NCBI GenBank assembly: GCA_020137815.1 | Contig: CM035358.1 | Span: 7,484,733 to 7,548,732, forward strand | DNA: 64,000 nt | Reading direction: 5' to 3' | From: Hormiphora californensis | Lineage: Eukaryota; Ctenophora; Tentaculata; Cydippida; Pleurobrachiidae | In this document: positions 12,173 to 22,468 of the stretch, one piece after another | Numbering within the stretch: position 1 is the first letter of the stretch | How the letters are laid out: the number at the start of each line of letters is the position of its first letter | Translations under genes and position numbers: made by a program | Notes under the pieces: model-generated | What the model was told of the DNA's origin: nothing | The model's input: only the letters and a program-made list of their open reading frames with translations | The model's database searches: none

Positions 12173-13821
12173 GAAATCCATACAAGATAGAACAATATTA
12201 GTATGTAGTAACAATAGTAGTAATAGGTTTACGTAGTATTGTTACAATACAGTAGTAAAAGCATGGCATTTATCCCCCATTTATCTCAAACAAGTTGCAA
12301 CCATCATACATAATAGCATAATATATGCCATTATTTATGATATTTGCAACTGGTTTGAGGCTTTTATCTCCCTGGTTCGAGGCTTTTATCTCCCTCGAGT
12401 AACGGTCCACATGGCATCAGTAAGTTTATCTCCCACCCCCACCCCCTCCACCCCACCCCTCCCACCACTACCTCGAGTAACGGTCCACATGGCATCAGTA
12501 AGTTTATCTCCCTCCCCCACCCCCTCCACCCCCACCCCCTCCACCCCACCCCCTCCCCTCCCACCACTACCTTGAATTACGGTCGACATGGCATCAGTAA
12601 GTTTATCTCCCTCCCCCACCCCCTCCACCCCCACCCCTCCACCCACCCCCTCCCACCACTACCTTGAATAACGGTCCACATGGCATCAGTAAGTTTATCT
12701 CCCTCCCCCACCCCCCTCCACCCCCACCCACCACTACCTTGAATAACGGTCCTCATGGCATCAGTAAGTTTATCTCCCTCCCCCACCCCCTCCACCCCCA
12801 CCCCCTCCACCCCCACCGACCCACCCACCACTACCTTGAATAACGGTCCACATGGCATCAGTAAGTTTATCTCCCTCCCCCACCCCCTCCACCCCCACCC
12901 ACCACTACCTTGAATAACGGTCCACATGGCATCAGTAAGTTTATCTCCCACCCCCTCCACCCCCACCCCTCCACCCACCACTACCTTGAATAACGGTCCA
13001 CATGGCATCAGTAAGTTTATCTCCCACCCCCTCCACCCCCACCCCCACCCACCACTACCTTGAATAACGGTCCACATGGCATCAGTAAGTTTATCTCCCA
13101 CCCCCTCCACCCCCACCCCCACCCACCACTACCTTGAATAACGGTCCACATGGCATCAGTAAGTTTATCTCCCACCCCCTCCACCCCCACCCCTCCACCC
13201 ACCACTACCTTGAATAACGGTCCACATGGCATCAGTAAGTTTATCTCCCACCCCCTCCACCCCCACCCCCACCCACCACTACCTTGAATTACGGTCCACA
13301 TGGCATCAGTAAGTTTATCTCCAGGGCTGGTCATATTGTGAAAGAGTTCAAACTCTCTCCTGTCGAGAAGAGAGTCTCCGTTCAGGTCCAGACAGTGGAA
13401 TATGTCCGTTAGAGCCTTCCTGCAGAATATTAATAATTGGTCATCAAGATAAAACTTTATCTGTTCAAAGGGGGAAGAGAGAAATGATCGATATCTGGAA
13501 CTAAGCTAGACTTGGGAGGGAGGGGCATTTTTTATGCCCCGCACGGTATATAACTGCATCAAATATGAGAATGTGTCTCGTTTAGAAAGTCTCTAAATTA
13601 GGATAATTATTTTATAGTTAAGGAAGTTGCCCCACGCAAACTCTAACAAACCACGCAAACCTCTAACAAACCTGCTTTGCGGTGTGAGGGCTCCCTTTTT
13701 ATCGCAGATAGGGGCTACATCTTCCTTCTCCTCCTCAACAGCATTAACAAAGTGGGATGATGTTGTATGCACCAAGAGATCGTAATCCCCTTTTACTAGA
13801 TCACCACATTTCAACTGAACG
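10719..13821 (-). CDS. EFCAB7: EFCAB7-like EF-hand protein, C-terminal exons
   Basis: Four minus-strand exons: 13672-13821, 13283-13419, 11735-11883 and 10719-10834. The first three join in phase. The first encodes VQLKCGDLVKGDYDLLVHTT and ends QSR. The second completes that codon and encodes ALTDIFHCLDLNGDSLLDRE, a canonical EF-hand loop (D-N-D-L-D-E at positions 1,3,5,7,9,12). The third encodes DNFKMDKGGVTIEGF and LKAMGYNSGLSLTR, and the fourth KALISSVENSGAV and LPWRATAVIRNK. Order and motifs resemble my recollection of the C-terminal half of vertebrate EFCAB7, an EF-hand protein of the EVC ciliary zone that supports Hedgehog signalling. An exon between 11735 and 10834 and the final exon were not found with confidence. 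The flanking introns contain junction minisatellites. Confidence 0.7.
10835..11734. other. EFCAB7-like intron, no exon recognised
   Basis: By comparison with the family one exon might lie here, but none is clear. A C-run lies at about 10917-10928. A segment at 11025-11052 (GGCAAGGGGTAGCTTTGTAA) belongs to a dispersed palindromic family also seen near 10160, 24020 and 51355. Two related blocks at about 11375-11470 and 11510-11645 share GATAAAGTCAAGCCAAATGG, an imperfect direct duplication. Confidence 0.5.
12083..12170. repeat. (GA)n microsatellite
   Basis: About 80 bp of nearly uninterrupted GA dinucleotides in an EFCAB7-like intron. On the minus strand it opens a frame of serine-leucine repeats that is not a gene. 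Confidence 0.9.
12400..13282 (-). repeat. Donor-junction minisatellite of the EFCAB7-like gene
   Basis: About eleven intronic units of 70-100 bp follow the exon at 13283-13419. On the minus strand each unit holds the last 39 nt of that exon (from GAGATAAACTTACTGATGCC to GTTATTCAAG) and then its donor GTAGTGG, followed by a variable GGTGGGGGTGGAGGGG spacer. The real exon is the twelfth copy, at the upstream end. Copies keep the exon segment almost unchanged while spacer lengths vary. Some units have GTAATTCAAG or CTCGAG at the junction. Confidence 0.85.
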
Positions 13822-14462
13822 CTGAGGACGGGTTTTATGTGAGATCTGATACTAGGTGGGATGTGATCTGATCAAATTTCAACTGAACCCTGAGCAGATG
13901 GGAGGGTTGGGATGGAGTTTTATACTTTTTAAAAACCGACTTGTTTATCGCATTTTCAATTATTCTCAAACTTCAACTTTTAAATGCAGCAAACTGCGTT
14001 TAATGGTTAAAATGACTTTTTGTATTGCATTAGGTAAGTGCTATATCGGGAGGTCCCGGCAGAATGAATATAGTAGAGTGCAATATATTGGGGACCATGC
14101 AGTCGACTGCGCTCCTCTTTGCAGGAAGGTGCAATGTCTAACAATAACGCTATCAACCCAGCTAACATCCTCGCACCTTCATATGAGTGCTTTTAGCATA
14201 TATAAATCACTTAGCTTCCTGGGTTTTGCGTTACATTCAAATATAGAGTGTTAGTCACATGACCCCCTCCCGGCCCTTAACGTAACGTCAGCGTGCGACC
14301 CCCCCCCCCCCCCTACAAAATGATTCTCCCCCCCCCCTAAATGAGAGTTCTCGATTTACCAAGCGACTATATCGGCGGTTTGAGCCCGATTAATATTGGG
14401 ATTGCATATAAATATTGGACCATCATATAATTGAATTCCTTACCGTCCCGCCTCGTTAGCAC
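13822..14462. other. Intron stretch, no gene seen
   Basis: Lies upstream (minus-strand sense) of the exon at 13672-13821 and before the large duplication. C-runs at about 14299-14313 and 14329-14337. A near-repeat of TCAAATTTCAACTGAA occurs around 13808 and 13874. The open plus-strand frame 13856-14254 has no recognisable domain and is not supported as a gene. Confidence 0.4.
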
Positions 14463-14570
14463 TTTCAGAAAAGAGTACAGCACTGTCGTCTCCTTCTCGT
14501 GGGACTAGATACAGCGTCAGATCGTTTCTCTGTTCAGTTCCTGCAGGAGGCAGCATGTTAATTAACAATT

Positions 14571-14573
<3 letters not shown>

Positions 14574-14641
<68 letters not shown>

Positions 14642-14726
14642 GGAGAGATAGAGAGGGAGAGAGAGGGAGAGAGAGAGAGATAGATAGATAGATAGAGAGA
14701 TAGAGAGAGAGAGAGAAAGAGAGAGA
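14574..14726. repeat. GA/GATA-rich microsatellite (copy 1)
   Basis: Long GA dinucleotide tract with GATA interruptions; the second copy is at about 16123-16276 and differs by about 2 bp in length. Confidence 0.85.
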
Positions 14727-15348
14727 AGGTTGAGGGGGTGTTTGAGTGTAACTCTTCTTACAACACCATTACGACAAAAAGATCAGACGCTCGAACGCAC
14801 TAACAGTCTCAATCTCAGTCACTGATCTTCTCTCTTTATAATTGCGGTTATTCTGTTAAAACACTCGTATTTGTATTTGTACAGTGAGTACTCCAGGGAA
14901 ATTGTATTGCCCTGTCGAGTTCTCCTAAGGACCCACTCCCCACAAACAACAGTGATAATTGCGGTTATAAGTAACTGCTTTTTGAGAAATTATAAGGAAA
15001 TACGTGGGGCACTGAGCCGACACGTCTTCTCAATTCAACTTCTTAATCATAGTACTCGACGGAGTAGTAACAGACACCTTTTAACAATATAGCAATATAG
15101 TAGCATTAACTATAGTAGGACATGGCTGGGAGAAAGGAAATTAATAAAAAACCTAATAAGTAATCCAAGTTTGTCTCGACTAGTGGGGCGCGGTCTTACT
15201 CAACCCTGTCTTACTAAAACAGGTTTGAGCAAGTCTCAACCGATAACGTATAAATTATTTAATAACACACACACACACGCCCTCTGTACAACAGTTTAAT
15301 GGGGAATCTCACACATACACGGGCAGGAGAGATTAATTAGTATTATAG

Positions 15349-15423
15349 GGTTTGGTAGCTTAGTGGTTTATAGCTCCGAGCATGTCTCTCTGGAGGTCCC
15401 TGGTTCAATTCCCGGTCAAACCC
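15349..15423 (+). other. tRNA-like sequence / tRNA pseudogene (copy 1)
   Basis: The ends pair as a 7-bp acceptor stem (GGTTTGG with TCAAACC). There is an A-box-like TAGCTTAGTGG and a B-box GGTTCAATTCC. The anticodon stem (CCGAG/CTCTG) and the T stem (CCTGG/CCCGG) each carry one mismatch, and the residue before the presumed anticodon is A, not the expected U. It is probably a tRNA-derived pseudogene or SINE head that may retain a pol III promoter; a working tRNA is less likely. Confidence 0.5.
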
Positions 15424-15872
15424 AGTATTTTTCGATTTTCTTCCCTATTTAATTCTTGCTCTGAACTCATTATTCAGCATATAAATGATTTTATAGGGAT
15501 ATTATAATTTATTATGTACATAATTTTACCGATATATACTTGTAATTACGATCCCTAATAAGCATGGTTAGGGTTCTATATGCTTGTTACGATCCCTAAT
15601 ATAAGCATGGTTAGGCTTCTATAAATTATAAAATAGCGTACTGAATTAGTAGTAGTTATCTGGTGTACTGAATTTATAAAATTTGGTATAAAAGAGCATG
15701 CACTGCAGCTTGTGAATTTGTAGTTTATGCTACATGTTGATGTTATCGCAATTGCAGCTCGGTATAGTTTTTATCAAACAGCATATATGTGTTGCTGAGT
15801 AGAACCATATAACATATTTCGCAAATCTTTTCCAGACCGAGATCTTAATTGCTTCATCATCGAATCATTGTA

Positions 15873-15970
15873 CAGTCGGACCCCGATTTAGTGGCATTCT
15901 CGGGGGAAAAAATCCTGCCACTAAATCGGGGTGCCACTAAATCGGGGGCCACTAAATCGGGGTCCGACTG
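15873..15970. mobile_element. Pogo/Tigger-type MITE, 98 bp (copy 1)
   Basis: Inverted ends CAGTCGGACCCCGATTTAGT and ACTAAATCGGGGTCCGACTG are flanked by TA on both sides, as expected for Tc1/mariner-pogo insertion. The right half contains two extra internal repeats of CCACTAAATCGGGG. Too short to encode a transposase. Confidence 0.75.
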
Positions 15971-16118
15971 TATATAGTTCTTTTCCATACTGCTATATTA
16001 CAGATTGCTCTTTCAGAAAAGAGTACAGCACTGTCGTCTCCTTCTCGTGGGACTAGATACAGCGTCAGATCGTTTCTCTGTTCAGTTCCTGCAGGAGGCA
16101 GCATGTTAATTAACAATT

Positions 16119-16191
<73 letters not shown>

Positions 16192-16898
16192 GGAGAGATA
16201 GAGAGGGAGAGAGAGGGAGAGAGAGAGAGATAGATAGATAGATAGAGAGATAGAGAGAGAGAGAGAAAGAGAGAGAAGGTTGAGGGGGTGTTTGAGTGTA
16301 ACTCTTCTTACAACACCATTACGACAAAAAGATCAGACGCTCGAACGCACTAACAGTCTCAATCTCAGTCACTGATCTTCTCTCTTTATAATTGCGGTTA
16401 TTCTGTTAAAACACTCGTATTTGTATTTGTACAGTGAGTACTCCAGGGAAATTGTATTGCCCTGTCGAGTTCTCCTAAGGACCCACTCCCCACAAACAAC
16501 AGTGATAATTGCGGTTATAAGTAACTGCTTTTTGAGAAATTATAAGGAAATACGTGGGGCACTGAGCCGACACGTCTTCTCAATTCAACTTCTTAATCAT
16601 AGTACTCGACGGAGTAGTAACAGACACCTTTTAACAATATAGCAATATAGTAGCATTAACTATAGTAGGACATGGCTGGGAGAAAGGAAATTAATAAAAA
16701 ACCTAATAAGTAATCCAAGTTTGTCTCGACTAGTGGGGCGCGGTCTTACTCAACCCTGTCTTACTAAAACAGGTTTGAGCAAGTCTCAACCGATAACGTA
16801 TAAATTATTTAATAACACACACACACACGCCCTCTGTACAACAGTTTAATGGGGAATCTCACACATACACGGGCAGGAGAGATTAATTAGTATTATAG

Positions 16899-16973
16899 GG
16901 TTTGGTAGCTTAGTGGTTTATAGCTCCGAGCATGTCTCTCTGGAGGTCCCTGGTTCAATTCCCGGTCAAACCC
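16899..16973 (+). other. tRNA-like sequence / tRNA pseudogene (copy 2)
   Basis: Identical to the copy at 15349-15423, carried by the 1.55-kb duplication. The same stem mismatches and the same atypical anticodon loop apply. Confidence 0.5.
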
Positions 16974-17420
16974 AGTATTTTTCGATTTTCTTCCCTATTT
17001 AATTCTTGCTCTGAACTCATTATTCAGCATATAAATGATTTTATAGGGATATTATAATTTATTATGTACATAATTTTACCGATATATACTTGTAATTACG
17101 ATCCCTAATAAGCATGGTTAGGGTTCTATATGCTTGTTACGATCCCTAATATAAGCATGGTTAGGCTTCTATAAATTATAAAATAGCGTACTGAATTAGT
17201 AGTAGTTATCTGGTGTACTGAATTTATAAAATTTGGTATAAAAGAGCATGCACTGCAGCTTGTGAATTTGTAGTTTATGCTACATGTTGATGTTATCGCA
17301 ATTGCAGCTTGGTATAGTTTTTATCAAACAGCATATGTGTTGCTGAGTAGAACCATATAACATATTTCGCAATTCTCTTCCAGACCGAGATCTTAATTGC
17401 TTCATCATCGAATCATTGTA

Positions 17421-17518
17421 CAGTCGGACCCCGATTTAGTGGCATTCTCGGGGGAAAAAATCCTGCCACTAAATCGGGGTGCCACTAAATCGGGGGCCAC
17501 TAAATCGGGGTCCGACTG
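17421..17518. mobile_element. Pogo/Tigger-type MITE, 98 bp (copy 2)
   Basis: Second copy carried by the 1.55-kb duplication, with the same inverted ends and TA flanks. It is part of the duplicated block and so does not represent an independent insertion. Confidence 0.75.
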
Positions 17519-17561
17519 TATATAGTTCTTTTCCATACTGCTATATTACAGATTGCTCTTT

Positions 17562-18858
17562 GCAAAGAAACTAACCCGGGCACGCAAGAAATTACGTGAT
17601 GTCTTAGGTAATTTCATTACCAAATGGTTAAAGCTTACCCATGAAGGACAGAAAACGTTACTAAAAAATGAACAAAATGAACTGTTTCCTTGAAAGAAAT
17701 TAAACTGTTTCATGACAGGCTGAGAAATGTCAAACAAACCTGTACATGCAATTATAAGCCAGATATTGGAACCCCCTAATATAGCTAGGATAGATTGATT
17801 TCAGTTCTGTGCTGTCAGAGCATTGGCCTGACCCATTCTCGTTTCTCTCAAATTTGTTCTGCACGCGGAGCGCGCGAGAACTGTGGTCAGAGCATTGGCC
17901 TGACAGGTTGTGTTTTCAATCACCTTTCATGTCTTCATGATTCTATAAGTCGCAGGTTAAGCTGTGACGGTATCCCATGACTGTATTTGCGTGACCTGGT
18001 CACATACAGTGGGATATGTCATTGTTTCGGTACACATAATATAGGGTTTGCTATATGTTATAGGGCACTGCCTGGGGGTATTATACCGCCCAGTCAGTGC
18101 CCTGTATTACTAATATTAGTAGTGGTACTAATGTCATTGCGTGACCTGCTATTTTCTGGCCTGAAGATTAATTGAAAATGTATGATACAGAAATGAACGT
18201 GAACACTGTTCCTTAATATCAATATCAATATGCACGTACATCATTAATTTCACTGATCTCTCTAGTTGCTTTCCCCGAATTATCTCTCACATCCCATTCT
18301 CTTTGAGAGTTTGAGACCTGCATTATATGTACTGCGTTTAAGAAGCTACTACGAGGCAGGACTCACGCGGTATTCTAGTAGGCTGCATGCAACTATTTCA
18401 AGACACAAATGATATTGTAAATGAAGTTAATTGTGAGCCTTGTGTCTTCCTACGCAGGGCTACCGGTACCCTATCAGAATTTAATTGGATTTAGTCAAGC
18501 GATTGACAGTTGTTGAACTATCGTTTATCGATTGATAAAAGCGACCGTTTAACAATCGTTCAAATTATAATAGAGATAGTTTATTGAGGATGTATTTGAT
18601 TATTATTTGGTGGGTATTAAACTCTTCGCTTAAAGGGTTTCTTCACCATTATGTTATGTTGATGTACCACTTTACCATGGACTAATCTTGCAGCTTATTT
18701 GTTAATTATGGACTTTGATATAGTCTTGTCTTAATTTTCCAGCTTCATATGAGTCCAGATAAACCTGTCGATATTATACAATTGAGACTCGCTGTATATA
18801 ATCAGTGTCAATTGTCAAGTTGAGGCTAAATTGCAGATATTCACATTCAGTGAATGCT
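17562..18858. other. Region upstream of the 7-TM receptor gene
   Basis: No gene is supported. At 17806-17905 lies the inverted copy of the ~100-bp repeat seen at 8637. An inverted pair GGGCACTGCCTGGGGGTA / CCGCCCAGTCAGTGCCC lies at 18063-18103. The sequence after about 18500 is AT-rich and may include the receptor promoter, but no clear TATA element or initiator can be assigned. Confidence 0.4.
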
Positions 18859-21800
18859 ATGACGGTCTTTGGCAGGACAGTGATCTTCTACAATGAAACA
18901 GAACAAGTACTTCACGAGGGGACTCTTTCTGATTATGTGAGTACAACTGCAGTAGACACCCGTCGAGTGTTACTCGATTTATATGTTCACACTTTGGTCG
19001 CACTTTGGTCGCACTCCGAGGGTGGTATGTAGTCCGATTTACTTGGTTGATCTGGTCTCTGGAGTTGATATCGCTCCAGAGTGCAGCCTTTTCCTCTACC
19101 CTCTCCAGTCCGTCAGTTTGTCAGCAACCCTATCATATTGTGGTAGCCAGCGCTGCTAGGGTTGCGTCAGAAATTATGTCATTGTTTGACCAAACTGCTA
19201 TGCGTGCTATCGAGATTGTTAGCACACACTCGTTGATTGGGTGAGACAGTGTCGGTGCAAGGCATCGAGGTCAAGCAAGGGACTGTATTGAGAGCTATTA
19301 TCATTGCTTGGGGGCATCTAATAGTCGGACTGAGAAATAGCCACATGGAGGTGAAAAAAAAGGAAAATAATAATGCAAAGATTTCACGCCCTAATACAAT
19401 CCCCCCTTTCAGGTGATGAACAACACGTTTGCGGCAGTAATCGTAGTCCTGGCGATAATGTCTGCCTTCGCTAATCCCATCCTGTTCAAGTATAACAGTG
19501 GTCAAAAGGAAAGCACCGGAAAACTTCTCTTTCAGGTAAGGACCCAGAGTTTTTGGGCAGTTGCCATGGCGCATTGATAGTGGGTACTGGTCACGAAGGT
19601 AGCCTACCTTGGTAGGGGGCAATAATTGTCCATGGGAATTTACTATTGGGGTTTACTTTACACGAGGGCAGAGGGTGGGGCTTGAGTCTGGAGATCTTAG
19701 CTCCTCCAAAAAGGAGGGCTGTACTGCATTTTGTACTGCATTTTGGAAAGATTCTAATTCAGTGGAACAGTGGTAATTTGGTTAAAAAGTTAGATTATTC
19801 ATGGTTACCCCTTAGCTCCATTGGAAGATTATGTTTATCTTCCAGTTTAATTCTCTTATAGTTCTCCAACCGAGACAATAAATCCAAGTTTATCGCCCAC
19901 GAATCTTCTCTATTGAAGTCAGATAGTGGTTAAAACACAAAAAGAAACAAGTTAACTAACTAACTAACTAACTAAATTTTATTCCTCCCCTCTCGGAAGC
20001 ATTCCAATCTACTATTCCTGATTCCAATGCAATTTAATAATCCTGATTCCGATTTAATATATTTTCTCCCTACCCCCCTGCAGTGTTTGGCAGTTGCTGA
20101 TTTCCTGGCGAATCTAATCCAACCATACATGGCGGTATACCATCTCTTATCTCCAGACAACCCACCGATACGAAGTGTGGCAACCTTCCTTCAGGTGAAA
20201 CTAAATGTCAGAGATTATATATTTCATAACTCGCCCTTATCTACCTTCGGGTATACTGTCAGAGCTCCTCACCCCTGACAGATTAAAGTTTATTAGTTTT
20301 GTGTAACACTGTGAAGTGTGAGGGCTTGGCAGATCAAGTCAATCGAAGAATAAACTTCCTCTGTTATGCTCTAACCCTCCTTAACATAACCGTTACGGGG
20401 CGCGGTGAGAGAGGGTCGAACAGGGCAAAACATCCTACCTATTATAAAGATAGGTTCCAGACCCTGTAACTTTATAGGATAAAGCTTGCGTAATAATTGA
20501 AATCTATGTATTATTATGATCAGTTTTTAACTATCTAAATGACTGACTAAGACAGACACAAGACAAGCGTAGGGCCCTCCAATGTGCATTGTGCACTGCT
20601 CTCCCTTGAATTTTCAAGGGAGTTCGTACGGAGGGTTCCAGGCTATGCCGTCTATACCCGGGTGGTATGAGACTTGGTACGCCTTAGCTTAATGCCCCAA
20701 AAAAAAAAGAAAAAAAAAGATAGGTTGATTTAATCTATCTTCAGGCTAGACGTCTATTCTTCAATCAACCATCCGCATAAATATATTACCCTGCATAATT
20801 TCCTTTGAAGTATTTCATAATTTCGATATTTCGAAAACTATCATAACTCGCCCGTTCTTTGAAACGTCAAAGCTGAATATTATAGTCTGCTATTATAATA
20901 TGACTAGATAAAAAACTGTTTTTCTAAGAAAAGATTTGAAAAGTTTCTTAAAAAACGAGAGTAAGGTAGTCAAAGAGATATTCAAAGAAAATATGCAGGA
21001 CCTGCATTGCAGGTGAATATATTTAATATTTAGGCTGATGTTTTCAAACAGAATTTCTAGAAAACCTGTGCGCTAGAACATAAAGCGATCCCCAATATTT
21101 CATTTCCCATTACATAATTCATCGTCATTAATTCCTGTTTCATTCCCCGATATACAGATAGCGTACACTGTGTTTACGATGACATGTGTAATCAGCTCCA
21201 ACATCATCACCTCTCTCCTATCTATTACACGGTAAGAAGCATTTACAAATTGGAAACTGACACCAGCTGTTGGAAACTGACGCCAGTTTCCAATTTGTAA
21301 TTATCAGAACAGACGGTTATTTTTCTATAAATCGTAGCACTTCGATCTATTGATTTCTAATGCTGCTCCTCTCCTATAGATGCCTGAAGATTGTCCGGCC
21401 GTTTGTCCGAATAAAAAACAGGATATTACTGGGGTATGTGGGTGCTAATATTCTCTTTGTGCTCGTTTTGGTAGTGAGGAACGTTGTCTTGTGTGGAGAT
21501 GGACTTAATGGCACAGGTAATAAAGGGCACAATTCTAGAACCTTCTATGAACCTTCTATTAAATTTATTAGAAGGCTTCGAAAATAATTCGATTTTGATT
21601 TAAATGCCAAATCATTTAAATTGTGCGTCAATCAACAGTTTAAACCATTTATCAACTAAACTCTCCAATCACGTCTCAACTATACCTTAATTGTAGAATT
21701 CATTGTGACTTCAAGTCACGCCGATAAATGATTAACAAACCCTTGATTTTAGGTCAAGCCTATTGGCTAAGATAAATGATTAACAAACCCTTGATTTCAG

Positions 21801-22468
21801 GTCAACCCTATTGGCTAAGATAAATGATTAACAAACCCTTGATTTCAGGTCAACCCTATTGGCTAAGATAAATGATTAACAAACCCTTGATTTCAGGTCA
21901 AGCCTATTGGCTGAGATTCAATCTTGTATCCTGGAGGGACAACAAGCCAATCGCAATGTTAGCCCTCGCTATCCCATACATTCTCCACTCTCTGACCTCC
22001 ATCATAGCGAGTCTGATAACTGTGTACTACCTCCTCCGCTCCTCCAGGACTGTCCTCACAGACACCAGGAAGAACAGCAGACAGAGCAGTATCGCTATTG
22101 TTCTGATGAACTTTGGAAATTCGCTATTCCTGGTCTACATAGCCCTTGCTGCGTATATAATGACAGCACAGCCCCACAACGTGTACACCCTCCTCAAGAT
22201 AAACTTCCTCAAGGATGTCTTCTCTCCGATAGTGTTATCTGCTGTTAACCCTGTTATCCTCTATGTGTGTTGTCAAGATTGTAGGAAGATGGTCAGGGTC
22301 ATGTTGAGGAGAGCCAAGAGGGTGTTAGTGTCTTGCAACAAGGATGAGATATATGGTGTTAGGTACTCAATCAAGGGCAGTCATAGTGGTACACAGAGTA
22401 AAGATAGTAGTGTTCATATGTATTGTAGGGCAGGGACTGTGCTAGTCAATAGAACTGCTGTACTATGA
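18859..22468 (+). CDS. Rhodopsin-like seven-transmembrane receptor, six exons
   Basis: Exons 18859-18936, 19413-19535, 20084-20194, 21158-21231, 21380-21516 and 21897-22468 join in phase to about 364 residues. The N-terminus carries N-glycosylation sequons (NET, NNT). TM1 is AAVIVVLAIMSAF; TM2 has the family-typical LAVADFLANL; TM3 ends SITRCLKIVRPF, a degenerate form of the DRY region with TRC; TM4 is LGYVGANILFVLVLVV; TM5 follows NKPIAMLALAIPYIL; TM6 is SIAIVLMNFGNSLFLVY; TM7 contains NPVILY, matching NPxxY. A basic cytoplasmic tail follows. The ligand cannot be inferred. The gene sits on the opposite strand inside the EFCAB7-like gene. The start is the first ATG in frame; an upstream exon is possible. 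Confidence 0.75.
21723..21914 (+). repeat. 48-bp acceptor-junction repeat, 4 copies (receptor gene)
   Basis: Units start at 21723, 21771, 21819 and 21867. Each contains AACAAACCCTTGATTTCAG followed by GTCAACCCTATTGGCTAAG. The last unit is the real intron end and exon start (acceptor at 21896, then GTCAAGCCTATTGGCTGAG). Three extra acceptors with the first ~18 nt of the exon therefore lie upstream, one with TTTTAG instead of TTTCAG. Confidence 0.85.

Larger units (their letters stand above)
14463..17561. repeat. 1.55-kb near-identical tandem duplication
   Basis: Copy 1 is about 14463-16010 and copy 2 about 16011-17561. Both begin TTTCAGAAAAGAGTACAGCA and end GATTGCTCTTT. Only a few differences are visible, for example CAGCTCGG versus CAGCTTGG near 15757/17307 and a 2-bp change in a TATG run. 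Each copy holds a 150-bp GA-rich microsatellite, a tRNA-like sequence and a pogo-type MITE. The near-identity implies a very recent event or an assembly duplication. The 73-residue open frame in each copy is not a credible gene. Confidence 0.9.

Noticed and set aside
11854-12195. Frame with a long Ser-Leu repeat
   Set aside because: Produced by the (GA)n microsatellite; the frame also runs across a splice site of the real exon at 11735-11883.
12364-13334. Minus-strand repeat frames such as LTDAMWTVIQGSGG
   Set aside because: Only the first 39 nt of each unit are exon-derived; the rest is G-rich intron. Read-through frames follow from the tandem structure.
15349-15423. Functional tRNA gene
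   Set aside because: Mismatches in the anticodon and T stems and an atypical residue before the anticodon make a working tRNA unlikely; kept only as tRNA-like.
14871-16642. Duplicated 73-residue frames at 14871-15092 and 16421-16642
   Set aside because: Identical because of the 1.55-kb duplication; no domain, and they cross repeat-rich sequence.
19179-19622. 147-residue minus-strand frame
   Set aside because: Overlaps receptor exon 2 on the other strand and shows no recognisable domain or splice context.
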